Below, in pieces: positions 1-8,139 of a stretch of DNA of 47,627 nt. Made by a program: the position numbers and the translations under genes. The notes under the pieces are model-generated. The model was not told the DNA's origin and did not search any database. It saw only the letters and a program-made list of their open reading frames with translations. Source of the DNA: Verrucomicrobiota bacterium (GTDB lineage Bacteria; Verrucomicrobiota; Verrucomicrobiia; Chthoniobacterales; UBA10450); assembly GCA_003219695.1 (NCBI GenBank), contig QHQA01000009.1, positions 1 to 47,627 of the forward strand, written 5' to 3'. The first letter of the stretch is position 1; each line of letters begins with the position of its first letter.

Positions 1-1
1 A

Positions 2-394
2 TTCGTCTCAGGCAACTACGCCTACATCGCTGAGGGCGCGGGAACGACCAACGCATTCCAAATCTTCGACGTGTCCAACCCGTCGGCCCCGGTTTTGGCA
101 GGCCAGGCCGACCTTGCCCACGCGGGCAGCATTGACACGGGCGGCGGCGACGCTATCTGGGTCAGGCACGGCTTCGCTTACATAGTGGAGGGCGCGGGAA
201 CGACCAAAGCGTTCGAGATATTCGACGTCTCGAACCCGGCCACTCCTTCGCGCGTAAGCCAGAGCCCGCTTGCCAACAGCGGCCAGCCGGACGACATCTT
301 CGTCTCGGGCAACTACGCTTACATCGTTGAAGGCGGCGGCACCACGAACGCTTTCGAGATATTCGACATCTCAAGGGTTCGCGCCGCCCGATAA
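2..394 (+). CDS. LVIVD-repeat protein, 3' fragment
   Basis: The frame is open from the window edge, so the true start lies upstream. The visible ~130 residues hold three repeats of about 45-50 residues, each with a core like GNYAYIVEGGGTTNAFEIFD followed by a turn such as VSNPATP. This is the LVIVD beta-propeller repeat, common in large exported proteins of environmental bacteria and often used as a binding scaffold. The protein stops with the short tail SRVRAAR just after the last repeat, so no C-terminal sorting domain is seen. The ligand cannot be told. The repeat assignment is fairly sure; the role is unknown. Confidence 0.75.
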   Translation, partial: FVSGNYAYIAEGAGTTNAFQIFDVSNPSAPVLAGQADLAHAGSIDTGGGDAIWVRHGFAYIVEGAGTTKAFEIFDVSNPATPSRVSQSPLANSGQPDDIFVSGNYAYIVEGGGTTNAFEIFDISRVRAAR

Positions 395-592
395 TCTCTA
401 ATCTAAAGTCTGCTAAAACAAAAATTCCGCCCAAATGCCGAAAACGTACGGCGCAATAGGTACATCTGATCACAAAATGCGTCATTTTTTAGATTTCAGC
501 CAGCCGCCGTATCCGGGGTACACAAAATCTACATCAAGAAACACGTTCATGGATCGAAGATTTCTCAATCTGCCCGGGCCTCACATTTATAT

Positions 593-687
593 GACATATA
601 GTTTTTTACCGAAATCTTGACCCGGAATAAGGCTTTGACGTGCTGCAGTGTTTCCGGCAAACTGCCTCTGTGGAGGCATAGATTCGG
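593..687. repeat. Intergenic element, copy 1
   Basis: It begins with gacatatagttttttaccga, the motif that also opens the copies at 1572, 1775, 2407 and 3138. Its second half (ccggaataaggct...ggcatagattcgg) matches 1611-1683, so copies 1 and 2 share a longer unit. It ends directly before the start codon at 689. The stretch 395-592 upstream holds nothing I can recognise. Confidence 0.6.
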
Positions 688-688
688 C

Positions 689-1546
689 ATGAAACCAAGA
701 AGCGCCGTTATTTTTGCAATCGTGGCTTTTGCGACCTGTGGTGACCGCGCGCCAGCCCAGTTTTCCGGCTGTGCATATATCACACTGTTCAATCCCTGCC
801 CAGTCAACATCGAAGCACAAGGAGATTGCGAACCCATCATCGATCGACAAGAAGCGTGCAAGGGCTGCGAACCGGGTGCAGCAGCCTGGTGGGTCGTGAA
901 CGATCGCAGAGATGGAGAAGTCAAGGTCACCATTCGCGTCACTCTCGGGGATGCCGTACTGGGCACCAGCACATTCACGGACCAGATGCTCACCCTTGCA
1001 GCCGGCGAGCGACGAAAGCTCGGATGTTCTCTCCCCACGGGGCAGACGCGATACACATGGAGTGTTGAAGACTGTCAGCCACGATCAGCACAGGCCTACG
1101 CAGAGAAGCAACTGACTCCTACCGAGAAGAAGTTCGCCGACGCCCAAGACGCCTTTTTCGATCATATAGGAAAGGTTTGGTACGAGAACATGGAATCACA
1201 CTATCGCCAGCTTGTTCCGGGTACTGCTCGCGTTCAATTGAGCATTTCGCCGGAAGGGGAACTGGTGAACACCCGCGTTTTATCGAACACCTCTAACGAA
1301 TTGGCAGCGCAGCTCATCATCGATGCAATCCGACCCGCCATACGCTTGTTGGCGACTGGTAAATCGTCCGAAATATCGGCCGAAATCACGGCGTTCGCTG
1401 GCGAAGGATCTGACTTGGATCCTCGGGATAAGCGTCCATCGGCCATGATCAGGGTGTCTCAGGGAGGGCTAGGCTATCCATATGAGTCGAGCGCTTCTTT
1501 CAGTGTCCATGATGCCTCGAAACTCAACCGGTTCGGTCCCAAATGA
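689..1546 (+). CDS. Exported protein with TonB C-terminal-like domain
   Basis: The ATG at 689 is chosen because it opens a signal peptide (MKPRSAVIFAIVAFATC, cleavage near APAQ); the in-frame codons upstream belong to the repeat. The mature part is rich in cysteine (about eight between residues 17 and 75) and has a beta-rich middle. Around residues 180-225 the pattern VQLSISPEGELVNTRVLSNT...IIDAIRPA is that of the C-terminal domain of TonB-family proteins, in which a strand carries the 'SxxGxV' turn. There is no N-terminal anchor or proline-rich spacer as in a real TonB, so it is probably a periplasmic protein that reuses this fold. No partner genes are nearby. Confidence 0.55.
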   Translation: MKPRSAVIFAIVAFATCGDRAPAQFSGCAYITLFNPCPVNIEAQGDCEPIIDRQEACKGCEPGAAAWWVVNDRRDGEVKVTIRVTLGDAVLGTSTFTDQMLTLAAGERRKLGCSLPTGQTRYTWSVEDCQPRSAQAYAEKQLTPTEKKFADAQDAFFDHIGKVWYENMESHYRQLVPGTARVQLSISPEGELVNTRVLSNTSNELAAQLIIDAIRPAIRLLATGKSSEISAEITAFAGEGSDLDPRDKRPSAMIRVSQGGLGYPYESSASFSVHDASKLNRFGPK

Positions 1547-1571
1547 GCGTAACGGCATAAACACGATTTTT

Positions 1572-1683
1572 TCTGACCTCGTTTTTTGCGGAATTTTTAT
1601 GGCGGGCGGACCCCGGAATCGCGGTTGACTCCTGCAGTATTTCCCCGGCAAAACTACCTCTGTGTAGGCCGCATAGATTACGG
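1572..1683. repeat. Intergenic element, copy 2
   Basis: It opens with tctgacctcgttttttgcgg and continues with ccccggaatcgcggttgact and tgtaggccgcatagattacg, which parallel copy 1. The gttaggc heptamer follows at 1701-1707. Confidence 0.55.
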
Positions 1684-1774
1684 GTTGCAGTCTAATTGTA
1701 GTTAGGCCTGACATCGTGTCATGAACTGGACAGCCTGGGCCTTAACCAATCGGATTAAGCCAACGCCAACTTTA

Positions 1775-1939
1775 TCTGACATATAGTTTTTACGGAATTT
1801 TGGGCAGAGGATTTTGGCCGGTTTACACTTGAGATTGCGTCATTCCGTTTTTATCGGAGCGTTCCGAGGTGAGGGAGCGAATTAGACGGAATAATTCCGT
1901 AAGACATTACTGGAAAATTTCATCCATTTCTCGTTAGGC
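1775..1939. repeat. Intergenic element, copy 3 (about 165 bp, ends in ctcgttaggc)
   Basis: It aligns over its whole length with 3138-3304: same opening motif, same central imperfect palindrome (attccgttttt...cgttcc gaggtgag ggagcg...agacggaat) and same end ctcgttaggc. The next gene starts 30 bases later. The size, imperfect palindrome and GTTRRRY end recall an integron attC site, but the matching RYYYAAC box at the left end is not found. Confidence 0.6.
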
Positions 1940-1968
1940 GTCATGCCTGCCGCGGAAAACTTCAAGTT

Positions 1969-2385
1969 ATGCTATCGAGCATCAATACTATCGCAGATGT
2001 TGAAACACTCTACGCACGTTTAGGCGAACGCGACTACGAAGCAGTGATGTCGTATTTGGCTGACGACATTGTCTGGATCGTGGCTGACAATTCGCCGTTG
2101 GCGGACCGCAGCCCTTATAACGGGATAGGTGAGGTGCGCTCAGGCGTTTTCGAACGCCTAACGGCGGGTTTCGACAAACTCGTCTTTGACGCGGACGAAA
2201 TCTTTGAGTGCAACGGCGGCGAAAAAGTCGTGGCTCTCGGCTACTATTACTTCAGGTTTCACGGGCAAGCTGAAGAACGCAAAGCACAGGTCGCCCACGT
2301 GTGGACCATCCGCGACGGTCGGGCCGTTAAGTTCCAGCAATACCTCGATACGCTCCGGGTCGCAAGAGACGCGGGAGCGCTCTAA
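1969..2385 (+). CDS. SnoaL-like / NTF2-fold protein
   Basis: This 138-residue protein has the usual length and pattern of the SnoaL-like polyketide cyclase/ketosteroid isomerase-like family: an N-terminal helix with YARLGERDYEAVMSYLADD, then DIVWIV, a central segment ending in FDKLVFDADEIF, and a closing strand HVWTIRDGRAVKFQQYLDT. The fold is a small cone-shaped alpha+beta barrel that binds hydrophobic ligands; many members are not characterised as enzymes. It stands alone between two intergenic elements and is cassette-like in size and setting. The family call is good; the substrate is unknown. Confidence 0.8.
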   Translation: MLSSINTIADVETLYARLGERDYEAVMSYLADDIVWIVADNSPLADRSPYNGIGEVRSGVFERLTAGFDKLVFDADEIFECNGGEKVVALGYYYFRFHGQAEERKAQVAHVWTIRDGRAVKFQQYLDTLRVARDAGAL

Positions 2386-2406
2386 GGCTCCGGGCACTCG
2401 ATTTTG

Positions 2407-2446
2407 TCTGACATATAATATTTTTCGGAAATTTTTTCTCGGGCCG
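2407..2446. repeat. Intergenic element, partial copy 4
   Basis: Only the opening part is clear (tctgacatataatatttttc, then ggaaattttttctcgggcc). It lies 21 bases after the stop codon of the SnoaL-like gene. The rest, up to 2487, does not align well with the longer copies. Confidence 0.5.
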
Positions 2447-2487
2447 GGGGGTCTTTGCTGAGCGTTTTTGGCGCGGCTGATCTTAGT

Positions 2488-3108
2488 TCATGTGCCAACG
2501 GGTTTAATAAATTTATTTTGTATTTTCTGCAGGCTGTTATCGATCTTGTCGCGTTCCATTCGTAGTCGAAGGGATTCAAGTCTGGAATTCCAGAGAAAGA
2601 ACAATCTTAGGAGATTATCGAAGCTGCCACTTCGAAGTAGCATTATTTCGGGTAGGTAACGTTGCACATTGCTGCAATAACTGGCTCCTAGTGCTGAAAA
2701 AGCGAGTTTTTCGTCCGCAACTCCGGAAACAAAAAAAACCGCGAAGGCTTCGATTGCGTTAAATGCCGCCAAGAATTCATAGGCAATGGTTTTTAGCGCA
2801 TCAACGTCAGCTGGTGTTGCGGTCGAAGTCACCTTCACTTGGTCGCCTTTAACTTCGACTTCGGATTTATCAAAGAAAGCGATGTGCTTTGTTTGGATAG
2901 CCTCGTAAAGGGCATTTTGCAGTGGGATAATGTTGTGCATGTAATGGGCACATTGATCGGCAGCCAGTTTCAAAGAATCGCGTTTGGCGCCTATACGCGC
3001 GATTTCCTTGGCCACAGTCAATTGTCGTAGCCCGATCGCGGCTATTACCGTCAAAGCAATTCCGGAAAGAAAGAAGAGGGATTCTAAAACGAAATGAAGG
3101 GAGCTCAT
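2488..3108 (-). CDS. Membrane-anchored protein of unknown function
   Basis: The ATG at 3108 is preferred (MSSLHFVLESLFFLSG); the earlier ATG at 3144 lies in the flanking intergenic element. One N-terminal membrane helix (about residues 5-27) is followed by a largely helical soluble part of about 175 residues with charged and leucine-rich stretches, probably cytoplasmic. The layout resembles small membrane-tethered helical proteins such as the DUF4760 type, but I cannot assign a family. It is the only gene on the minus strand in this cassette-like region and runs opposite to its neighbours. Confidence 0.5.
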   Translation of the reverse strand: MSSLHFVLESLFFLSGIALTVIAAIGLRQLTVAKEIARIGAKRDSLKLAADQCAHYMHNIIPLQNALYEAIQTKHIAFFDKSEVEVKGDQVKVTSTATPADVDALKTIAYEFLAAFNAIEAFAVFFVSGVADEKLAFSALGASYCSNVQRYLPEIMLLRSGSFDNLLRLFFLWNSRLESLRLRMERDKIDNSLQKIQNKFIKPVGT

Positions 3109-3137
3109 TCTTCCACTATGAATCCGACATGTTCGAT

Positions 3138-3304
3138 AGGACATACAGTTTTTTACGGAATTTTTTGGGTGCGGATCTTGTCCAGCATTAGGCCGGAAGT
3201 TGCGTGATTACGCTTTTATCGGACCGTTCGCCGGTGAGGGGGCGAATTAAACGGAATAATCCCGTAGAAAACTGCGGCAAAATTCCATTTATAACTCGTT
3301 AGGC
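3138..3304. repeat. Intergenic element, copy 5 (about 167 bp, ends in ctcgttaggc)
   Basis: This is the full-length partner of copy 3. Its centre contains ttcgcc ggtgag ggggcgaa, a short hairpin that differs in sequence from copy 3 but keeps base pairing, which suggests that structure is maintained. It ends with gttaggc at 3298-3304, 14 bases before the ATG of the next gene. Confidence 0.6.
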
Positions 3305-3317
3305 AGCCTATCGAATT

Positions 3318-3824
3318 ATGGCTCACGACATCGAAGAAACCAGGATCGCGTTGCTTCGAGAAGAACTTAAGTTGGTCAATACCTTGGAGAACTGGGGCGC
3401 AACACTGTTCCTCGGCGCAATAGCGCTTGTTTCGAAACAGCTCGTCGACTGGCAAAGACCACTAGAAGGCGGCAGGTCGGTTAGCCTGAACGAAGTCATT
3501 TTTCTTCTGCCAGCAGTTTTCGGTCTTTTCGCATTCATATTTCTTCGCGTCGTGAACTTCAGGATTCGAGATGTCAGACGCCAACTTTTCGAACTAACTC
3601 AACTAACGCGTCGGCGCAGATTTTCATTTGGGACGCTGGGCTGGTTGATGGCGTTAATGCCCGCGGGCCTCGGTTACATCGCCTCATGGTATTTTTCACT
3701 AGACCATGTGCCCATCCTTAGCAGTTTTCGGATTTTCGTCTGGGTCGGCCTGATTGTTTTTGGCGGTGCCGTTGCCGTTTTTGCACTCTTCAGCCAAGAC
3801 CGACAGCTGTTGACGAGGAATTAG
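3318..3824 (+). CDS. Four-helix membrane protein, unknown function
   Basis: This 168-residue protein begins with a charged amphipathic stretch (ETRIALLREELKLVN). Four likely membrane segments follow: about residues 27-43, 58-80, 105-123 and 136-160. A basic loop, RIRDVRRQLFELTQLTRRRR, lies between the second and third. No catalytic motif is visible. The gene begins 14 bases after the gttaggc end of an intergenic element. The fold family is not recognised. Confidence 0.55.
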   Translation: MAHDIEETRIALLREELKLVNTLENWGATLFLGAIALVSKQLVDWQRPLEGGRSVSLNEVIFLLPAVFGLFAFIFLRVVNFRIRDVRRQLFELTQLTRRRRFSFGTLGWLMALMPAGLGYIASWYFSLDHVPILSSFRIFVWVGLIVFGGAVAVFALFSQDRQLLTRN

Positions 3825-4111
3825 AGCAGGCGAGGGGCGCACAGTGATTCCAGTTGAGGTGTGGAGCTTTAGCCGTAGCTCCCAGAATTTTGAGCGTCCA
3901 GAGCGCCCCGCATCCTCCCAAGAGGTAGGCTAAGAACTTGTTCCCCCCGAACTGCCCAGGGGTTCTGGGGACGCGGCACGAGCGTACCCAGCTGTTGTCC
4001 CAGAGTTTGGAAAATGTCCGTGCCTTGAATGCCGCGTTTAGCACCGAAAAACGATCAGTTTCTGCCTTTTAGATAGTGTGCGCAACGTGTGTAAAAAGTA
4101 TAAATAAATAC
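3825..4111. other. Gene-free stretch
   Basis: I see no gene. The minus-strand frame across 3790-4044 has no recognisable pattern. The last ~60 bases before 4147 become clearly AT-rich compared with the surroundings. Confidence 0.4.
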
Positions 4112-4140
4112 TTGACAGATAGTGATTTATGTGATATTTT
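4112..4140 (+). promoter_or_regulatory. Sigma-70-like promoter before the HUH gene
   Basis: A perfect -35 box TTGACA (4112-4117) is followed after 17 bases by TATTTT (4135-4140), a 4/6 match to the -10 consensus. The ATG at 4147 lies 7 bases further on, so a transcript from here would be nearly leaderless. No Shine-Dalgarno sequence is visible. Confidence 0.45.
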
Positions 4141-4146
4141 GGTAAA

Positions 4147-4764
4147 ATGGGAAATGATGATCTAGTATCGTCCGAAAGAACGACGAAATTCTATGCGGAA
4201 TCGGCGACGGAATGGCAGCTCAAGCTAATCGTTTGGGAATTCTTCTGCACGCTGACTTGGACTTCCCGGGCGCGTAGTTGTGGGCGCAAACGGCAGACTC
4301 ATGTGACGCGTTGGCTGCGTTATTGGGCGCGGACGGTCCGGCCGGGGGTTGCAGATCCGCTGGGCCATCTGGCCTTTGTGGTTCGGTGGGAACGGGGCGA
4401 GATCGGCGGGTTGCCACACTGCCACATTTTGATTTCACGATTTCCGGAGCGATCGATCAATCCAAGTACGTGCTTCGCGATGAAGAACACGTGGAAGCAC
4501 GGGATCGCACAGGTTCGTCTGTATGATCCTTACGCGCCGGGCGACGTGATTAGATATCTTTCGAAGGGGCGTTTCTCGTCAGCGGCAGATTGCGAGGGCG
4601 CCAACACATACGAGCTGCGCAAGTTCAATCGGGCGGACTGGCTTTACATCAGTCCAGGCGCCTGGGCGGAGATGCGACACGCTCGAACGGTGGCCATGAG
4701 AATGCTGCCGCTTTCGCTCGCTCTTGCTCAAGTCAGTCCAGAATTTCCTGCACAACGTCAGTGA
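4147..4764 (+). CDS. HUH-type (Rep-like) single-strand endonuclease
   Basis: Three motifs of rolling-circle Rep proteins appear in order: a motif I-like hydrophobic strand FFCTLTW (residues 32-38), the metal-binding HUH motif LPHCHIL with H91 and H93, and a motif III YxxK in RYLSKG with Y137 as likely nucleophile and K140. Such Y1 HUH enzymes nick one strand and form a 5'-phosphotyrosine link; they serve plasmid, phage or transposon replication. The C-terminal residues from about 185 are translated from sequence that in another frame encodes a sigma factor, so the protein probably ends in foreign sequence. The stop lies 40 bases inside the next candidate frame. The HUH call is moderately sure; the type of element is not known. 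Confidence 0.6.
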   Translation: MGNDDLVSSERTTKFYAESATEWQLKLIVWEFFCTLTWTSRARSCGRKRQTHVTRWLRYWARTVRPGVADPLGHLAFVVRWERGEIGGLPHCHILISRFPERSINPSTCFAMKNTWKHGIAQVRLYDPYAPGDVIRYLSKGRFSSAADCEGANTYELRKFNRADWLYISPGAWAEMRHARTVAMRMLPLSLALAQVSPEFPAQRQ

Positions 4765-5206
4765 CACCAAGCAAACGGTGAAGCGGGGCGGCGCCGTTGA
4801 ATTCGTTTCGTGGGATGCGTGGATGGCAGAAGCGCCTACACAGATTTCGGTTTCGCCTCGTGCGCTCGCCTCGCTTGCACCCGAGCGGCTCTTTGATCTT
4901 CGCTGGGCCGCGACAGTCGTAGAGCAAGCTCTCCGGCGATTGCGTGAGGAATGCGAAGGCAAAGGACGTCTTCGGCTTTTTGAAGGACTGCGCGATTATC
5001 TCGCGGCAGAACACGCCGATATCTCGTATGCGAGGCTGGCCGCCGCATTAGGGGTTGCAGAGACAGTGGTGAAAAAACAACTGCATAATTTGCGCGAGCG
5101 TTATCGATGGCTCTTGCGCGATGAAGTCGCTCACACGGTCGCGAATCCGGCCGACGTGGATGACGAGATCCGCCATTTGTGCGCGGCATTGGCCGCAACA
5201 GCTTGA
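4700..5206 (+). pseudogene. Truncated ECF-like sigma factor (region 4 kept, region 2 lost)
   Basis: Similarity to the intact sigma factor at 34163-34921 begins abruptly at 4700, where the frame reads E-C-C-RFRS against E-K-G-RFRS, and continues through the conserved KRGG (4780-4790 area) to the end. The helix-turn-helix of region 4 (YARLAAALGVAETVVKKQL) and the tail VDDEIRHL are kept. An in-frame stop at 4697-4699 and the HUH gene lie directly upstream, so the first ~85 residues, including region 2 for core RNA polymerase and the -10 element, are missing. The first possible start is TTG at 4724. The last codon overlaps the kinase ATG (TGATG). It may still be translated as a DNA-binding fragment. 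Confidence 0.7.
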
Positions 5207-8091
5207 TGAACAAAGCAGCCGACGCTTCTGATTTCGCCATAGAAGGAAACGAGAATCTGCCGAAATGCCCACGATGCGGCGCGACAACTCGACTTGACCA
5301 CGGCACATGCATCAACTGTTTCCTGCGCGAGGGACTTGAAGTAAAAGGGGAGGGGTCGCGTGAAGCGTTCGAGAGTGTCCTCGTAGAAGACGACGTGACC
5401 GATACCGAGTGGCGCCTCGGTCACTACGAAATTCTGGAAGAAATCGGCCGCGGCGGTATGGGAGTCATTTATCGCGCGCGCCAGCAGCACTCTCGTCGGA
5501 TCGTCGCAGTCAAGCGCATCCTCGCTCATCAGGTGAACTCGCATGAGTCACTCGTGCGCTTTCGCCGCGAAGCCGAAGCGGTGGCTAGTCTCGATCATCC
5601 AAACATTCTTCCCATTCACGAGGTAAGTGAAAGCGAAGAAGGATTGCCGTATTTCAGCATGAAATACGCGACAGGCGGAAGCCTTCGTGCTGCAGCACCG
5701 GCGCTCCGTACTAAACCGCGCGAGTGTGTGCGGGTGATGGCCAAGGTGGCGCGCGCCATTGCCTACGCCCATAGCAAGGGAGTAATCCATCGCGATCTTC
5801 AGCCGGGAAACATCCTGCTTGATGAAAACGGAGAGCCGATGGTGAGCGACTTTGGTCTGGCAAAATGGCTCGATCAAACTAGCAACCTAACAAGAACTTT
5901 AGAAACACTCGGAACACCCGGCTACATCGCACCCGAGCAGGCTGAGTGCCGGGCAACCCATCTTACGGGGCCTGCTGACATTTACAGTCTTGGCGCGATT
6001 CTGTTTTACCTCATCACTGGCAGACCTCCCTTCGTAGGTCCGAATGTTCTTCATGTTATTCATCAAGCCGCTGCAACTCCGGCGCCGTGGTTGCGTTCAC
6101 TTGTGCCGTCACTCGACCGCGATTTGGAAACAATCGTCGCGCGTTGTCTGGAGAGCGATCCCAAAGCGCGCTATCAATCCGCCGGGACACTAGCCGAGGA
6201 TCTTGAACATTGGCTGCGGCACGAGCCGATTCAGGCCCGGCACGTTGGAATTCTCACTCGCGGACGAAAATGGGTGCGACGTAACTCAACTTCGACGGTG
6301 CTGGTAGCATCGCTAATCGCACTTGGAGCGGCGGTGGCCGTGATGTTTTCGGAGAGAGGATCACTGCGCCAGTTGCCGATCAGTACTGCGCTCATTCCTG
6401 ACAAGAGCATTGCCGTCCTTCCGTTTGAGAATCTGAGCGCCGATCCTGAAAATGCATTTTTCGCTGACGGTGTGCAGGACGAAATCTTGAACGGCCTGGC
6501 GAAAATTGCTGATTTAAAGACCATCAGCCGAACACCGGTAACGCAATACAAAGCCGGTGCGAAGCGAAACCTGCGTCAGATTGCGAATGAACTCGGTGTC
6601 GCCCATGTGGTCGAGGGGACGGTGCAACGCGACGCAAATCGCGTCCGAGTCAGCGCGAAGCTGATTGACGCAAGAACAAACAGGGATTTGTGGCAAGAGC
6701 GTTATGATCAGCCGCTTGATAACGTCTTTGCAATTCAGAGTGAGATTGCTCAGGCAATTGCGGCTCAGCTTCAAGCCAGGCTGTCTCCAAAAGAGAACGC
6801 GGCGATCGAGGAGCGCCCGACGCCTGATCTAGCTGCATACGATCTCTACTTAAAAGCGAAAGAGCTCCAGTACAACGCTCGCTTTAATCCCGGTCGCCGA
6901 GAAAGAGGATTATTTAGAGCGGTACAGCTTCTTGACGAAGCGGTAGCACGCGATCCTGCGTTTCTACTCGCTCACTGTCTTCTGGCCTTCGCGAACGATC
7001 AAATATATTTCGATGAATACGATCACACTGAAACTCGCCGGGCATTAGCCGAGAGCAGTGTAGAAGCTGCGGTTCGTCTTCAGCCTGATTCGGGGGAGAC
7101 ACATCTCGCGCAGGCAAATCACTTTTTTTGGGGTTATTTGGATTTTCCTCGGGCGCGCGAGCATTTGGCCAAGGCTCAAGGCGAACTTCCTAACAATGCA
7201 GAAGTCTTTCGGACTTTCGGCCAAATGAATCGGTGGGAGGGACACTGGGAGGAAGCCAGGCAAAATCTTGAACGTGCAGCGGAGCTCGATCCTCGGAATA
7301 CGAGAACGCTCACCGATCTTGGGTGGGTCTATTCGGCCTTACGCAAATACGAAGAAGCAGATACGGTAGCCGCTCGGCTGCAATCGCTGGAGCCGCGCAG
7401 CCCTATCGTGCGAACCGGTCGAGCATGGATTGGGCTCGAAGCGCGGGCGGACATGGCGTCTTTGCGTGCCGTCCTAAATACGATTGAAGCAGAAGGCTGG
7501 CCTTCAGCAACCGCAGTGTCTGATCTCTCCTTCCGACTCGCTCTTTATGAGCGCAACTCCGCCGCAGCGGCTCGTGCTCTGGCTAACATGCCCCGCGAAG
7601 GAAAAATCGATATGGACGGCATCCCATTCCCGTATGCCTGGTATGAGGGGTTATTGGCGAAGCTGCGAGAAGACGCGGCTGCCGCGCATTCCGCTTTTAC
7701 CGCCGCGCGCGCTGAAACTGAGAAACTCGTCCACGCTCAACCGGAAAATGTACGACCGCTAGACGTGCTAGCACTTATTGATGCCCAGTTAGGAGACAAA
7801 GAGAAAGCTATCCGCGAAGGGCGTACCGCGTGTGACATGCTTCCTCCTACAAAGAATGCCCTCGTTGGCCTTTGGCTAATGACTAACCTTGCACGCATCT
7901 ATGCGCTAACTGGCGAGCATGATCTCGCGCTGGAGCAGTTGGAGGTGCTGAGCAAACTTCCATCCGCCTGGTTCGGACTATCATATGGTGACCTGCGTCT
8001 AAATGCCGAATGGGATCGGCTGCGCAGCGACCCGCGTTTTGAAAAACTCTTGGAGGAGGCGAAGAAACCAGTTGCTTTGAAGACACTGTAG
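5206..8091 (+). CDS. Membrane Ser/Thr protein kinase with TPR sensor region
   Basis: The ATG at 5206 overlaps the stop of the sigma remnant (TGATG), which indicates coupling. Domains in order (961 residues): a zinc-ribbon-like cluster C21/C24/C35/C38; a Hanks-type kinase with glycine loop GRGGMG (81-86), K103 in AVKRI, the catalytic loop starting H195-R-D, D215 in DFG, and GTPGYIAPEQ; one membrane helix (about 364-383); a FlgO/TolB-like domain starting SIAVLPFENLS (about 400-530); then TPR repeats to the end. Oddly, the catalytic loop reads HRDLQPGN, with Gln199 in place of the usual Lys, while the paralogue at 34924 keeps Lys. The kinase probably acts on proteins in response to an envelope signal. 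Activity is uncertain because of Q199. Confidence 0.88.
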   Translation: MNKAADASDFAIEGNENLPKCPRCGATTRLDHGTCINCFLREGLEVKGEGSREAFESVLVEDDVTDTEWRLGHYEILEEIGRGGMGVIYRARQQHSRRIVAVKRILAHQVNSHESLVRFRREAEAVASLDHPNILPIHEVSESEEGLPYFSMKYATGGSLRAAAPALRTKPRECVRVMAKVARAIAYAHSKGVIHRDLQPGNILLDENGEPMVSDFGLAKWLDQTSNLTRTLETLGTPGYIAPEQAECRATHLTGPADIYSLGAILFYLITGRPPFVGPNVLHVIHQAAATPAPWLRSLVPSLDRDLETIVARCLESDPKARYQSAGTLAEDLEHWLRHEPIQARHVGILTRGRKWVRRNSTSTVLVASLIALGAAVAVMFSERGSLRQLPISTALIPDKSIAVLPFENLSADPENAFFADGVQDEILNGLAKIADLKTISRTPVTQYKAGAKRNLRQIANELGVAHVVEGTVQRDANRVRVSAKLIDARTNRDLWQERYDQPLDNVFAIQSEIAQAIAAQLQARLSPKENAAIEERPTPDLAAYDLYLKAKELQYNARFNPGRRERGLFRAVQLLDEAVARDPAFLLAHCLLAFANDQIYFDEYDHTETRRALAESSVEAAVRLQPDSGETHLAQANHFFWGYLDFPRAREHLAKAQGELPNNAEVFRTFGQMNRWEGHWEEARQNLERAAELDPRNTRTLTDLGWVYSALRKYEEADTVAARLQSLEPRSPIVRTGRAWIGLEARADMASLRAVLNTIEAEGWPSATAVSDLSFRLALYERNSAAAARALANMPREGKIDMDGIPFPYAWYEGLLAKLREDAAAAHSAFTAARAETEKLVHAQPENVRPLDVLALIDAQLGDKEKAIREGRTACDMLPPTKNALVGLWLMTNLARIYALTGEHDLALEQLEVLSKLPSAWFGLSYGDLRLNAEWDRLRSDPRFEKLLEEAKKPVALKTL

Positions 8092-8120
8092 GTCAACCGC
8101 TCCGGTTGCCGAAGGAAACC

Positions 8121-8139
8121 GGCAGGCGATGCGCCTGCC
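8121..8139. terminator. Hairpin between convergent genes
   Basis: The sequence ggcaggcgatgcgcctgcc forms an 8-bp stem and is followed on the plus strand by ctacaattttt. It lies between the kinase stop (8091) and the stop of the convergent nucleotidyltransferase gene (8140), so it may terminate the kinase transcript. Confidence 0.45.

Larger units (their letters stand above)
1547..1968. other. Gene-free stretch with two element copies and a tiny frame
   Basis: This stretch holds element copy 2 (1572-1683), the heptamer gttaggc at 1701-1707, a 21-codon open frame (1721-1786) and element copy 3 (1775-1939). The tiny frame starts 14 bases after gttaggc and its stop codon lies inside the next element. 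It may be a remnant of a deleted gene; I do not call it as coding. Confidence 0.4.

Noticed and set aside
1721-1786. A 21-codon frame between gttaggc and the next intergenic element
   Set aside because: It is very short, has no ribosome site and ends inside the repeat; more likely a remnant than a gene.
593-3304. A standard integron
   Set aside because: No integrase gene and no RYYYAAC box were found; kept as a hypothesis under findings only.
3790-4044. Minus-strand frame of 84 codons
   Set aside because: It overlaps the 3' end of the membrane-protein gene and has no motif or start signal.
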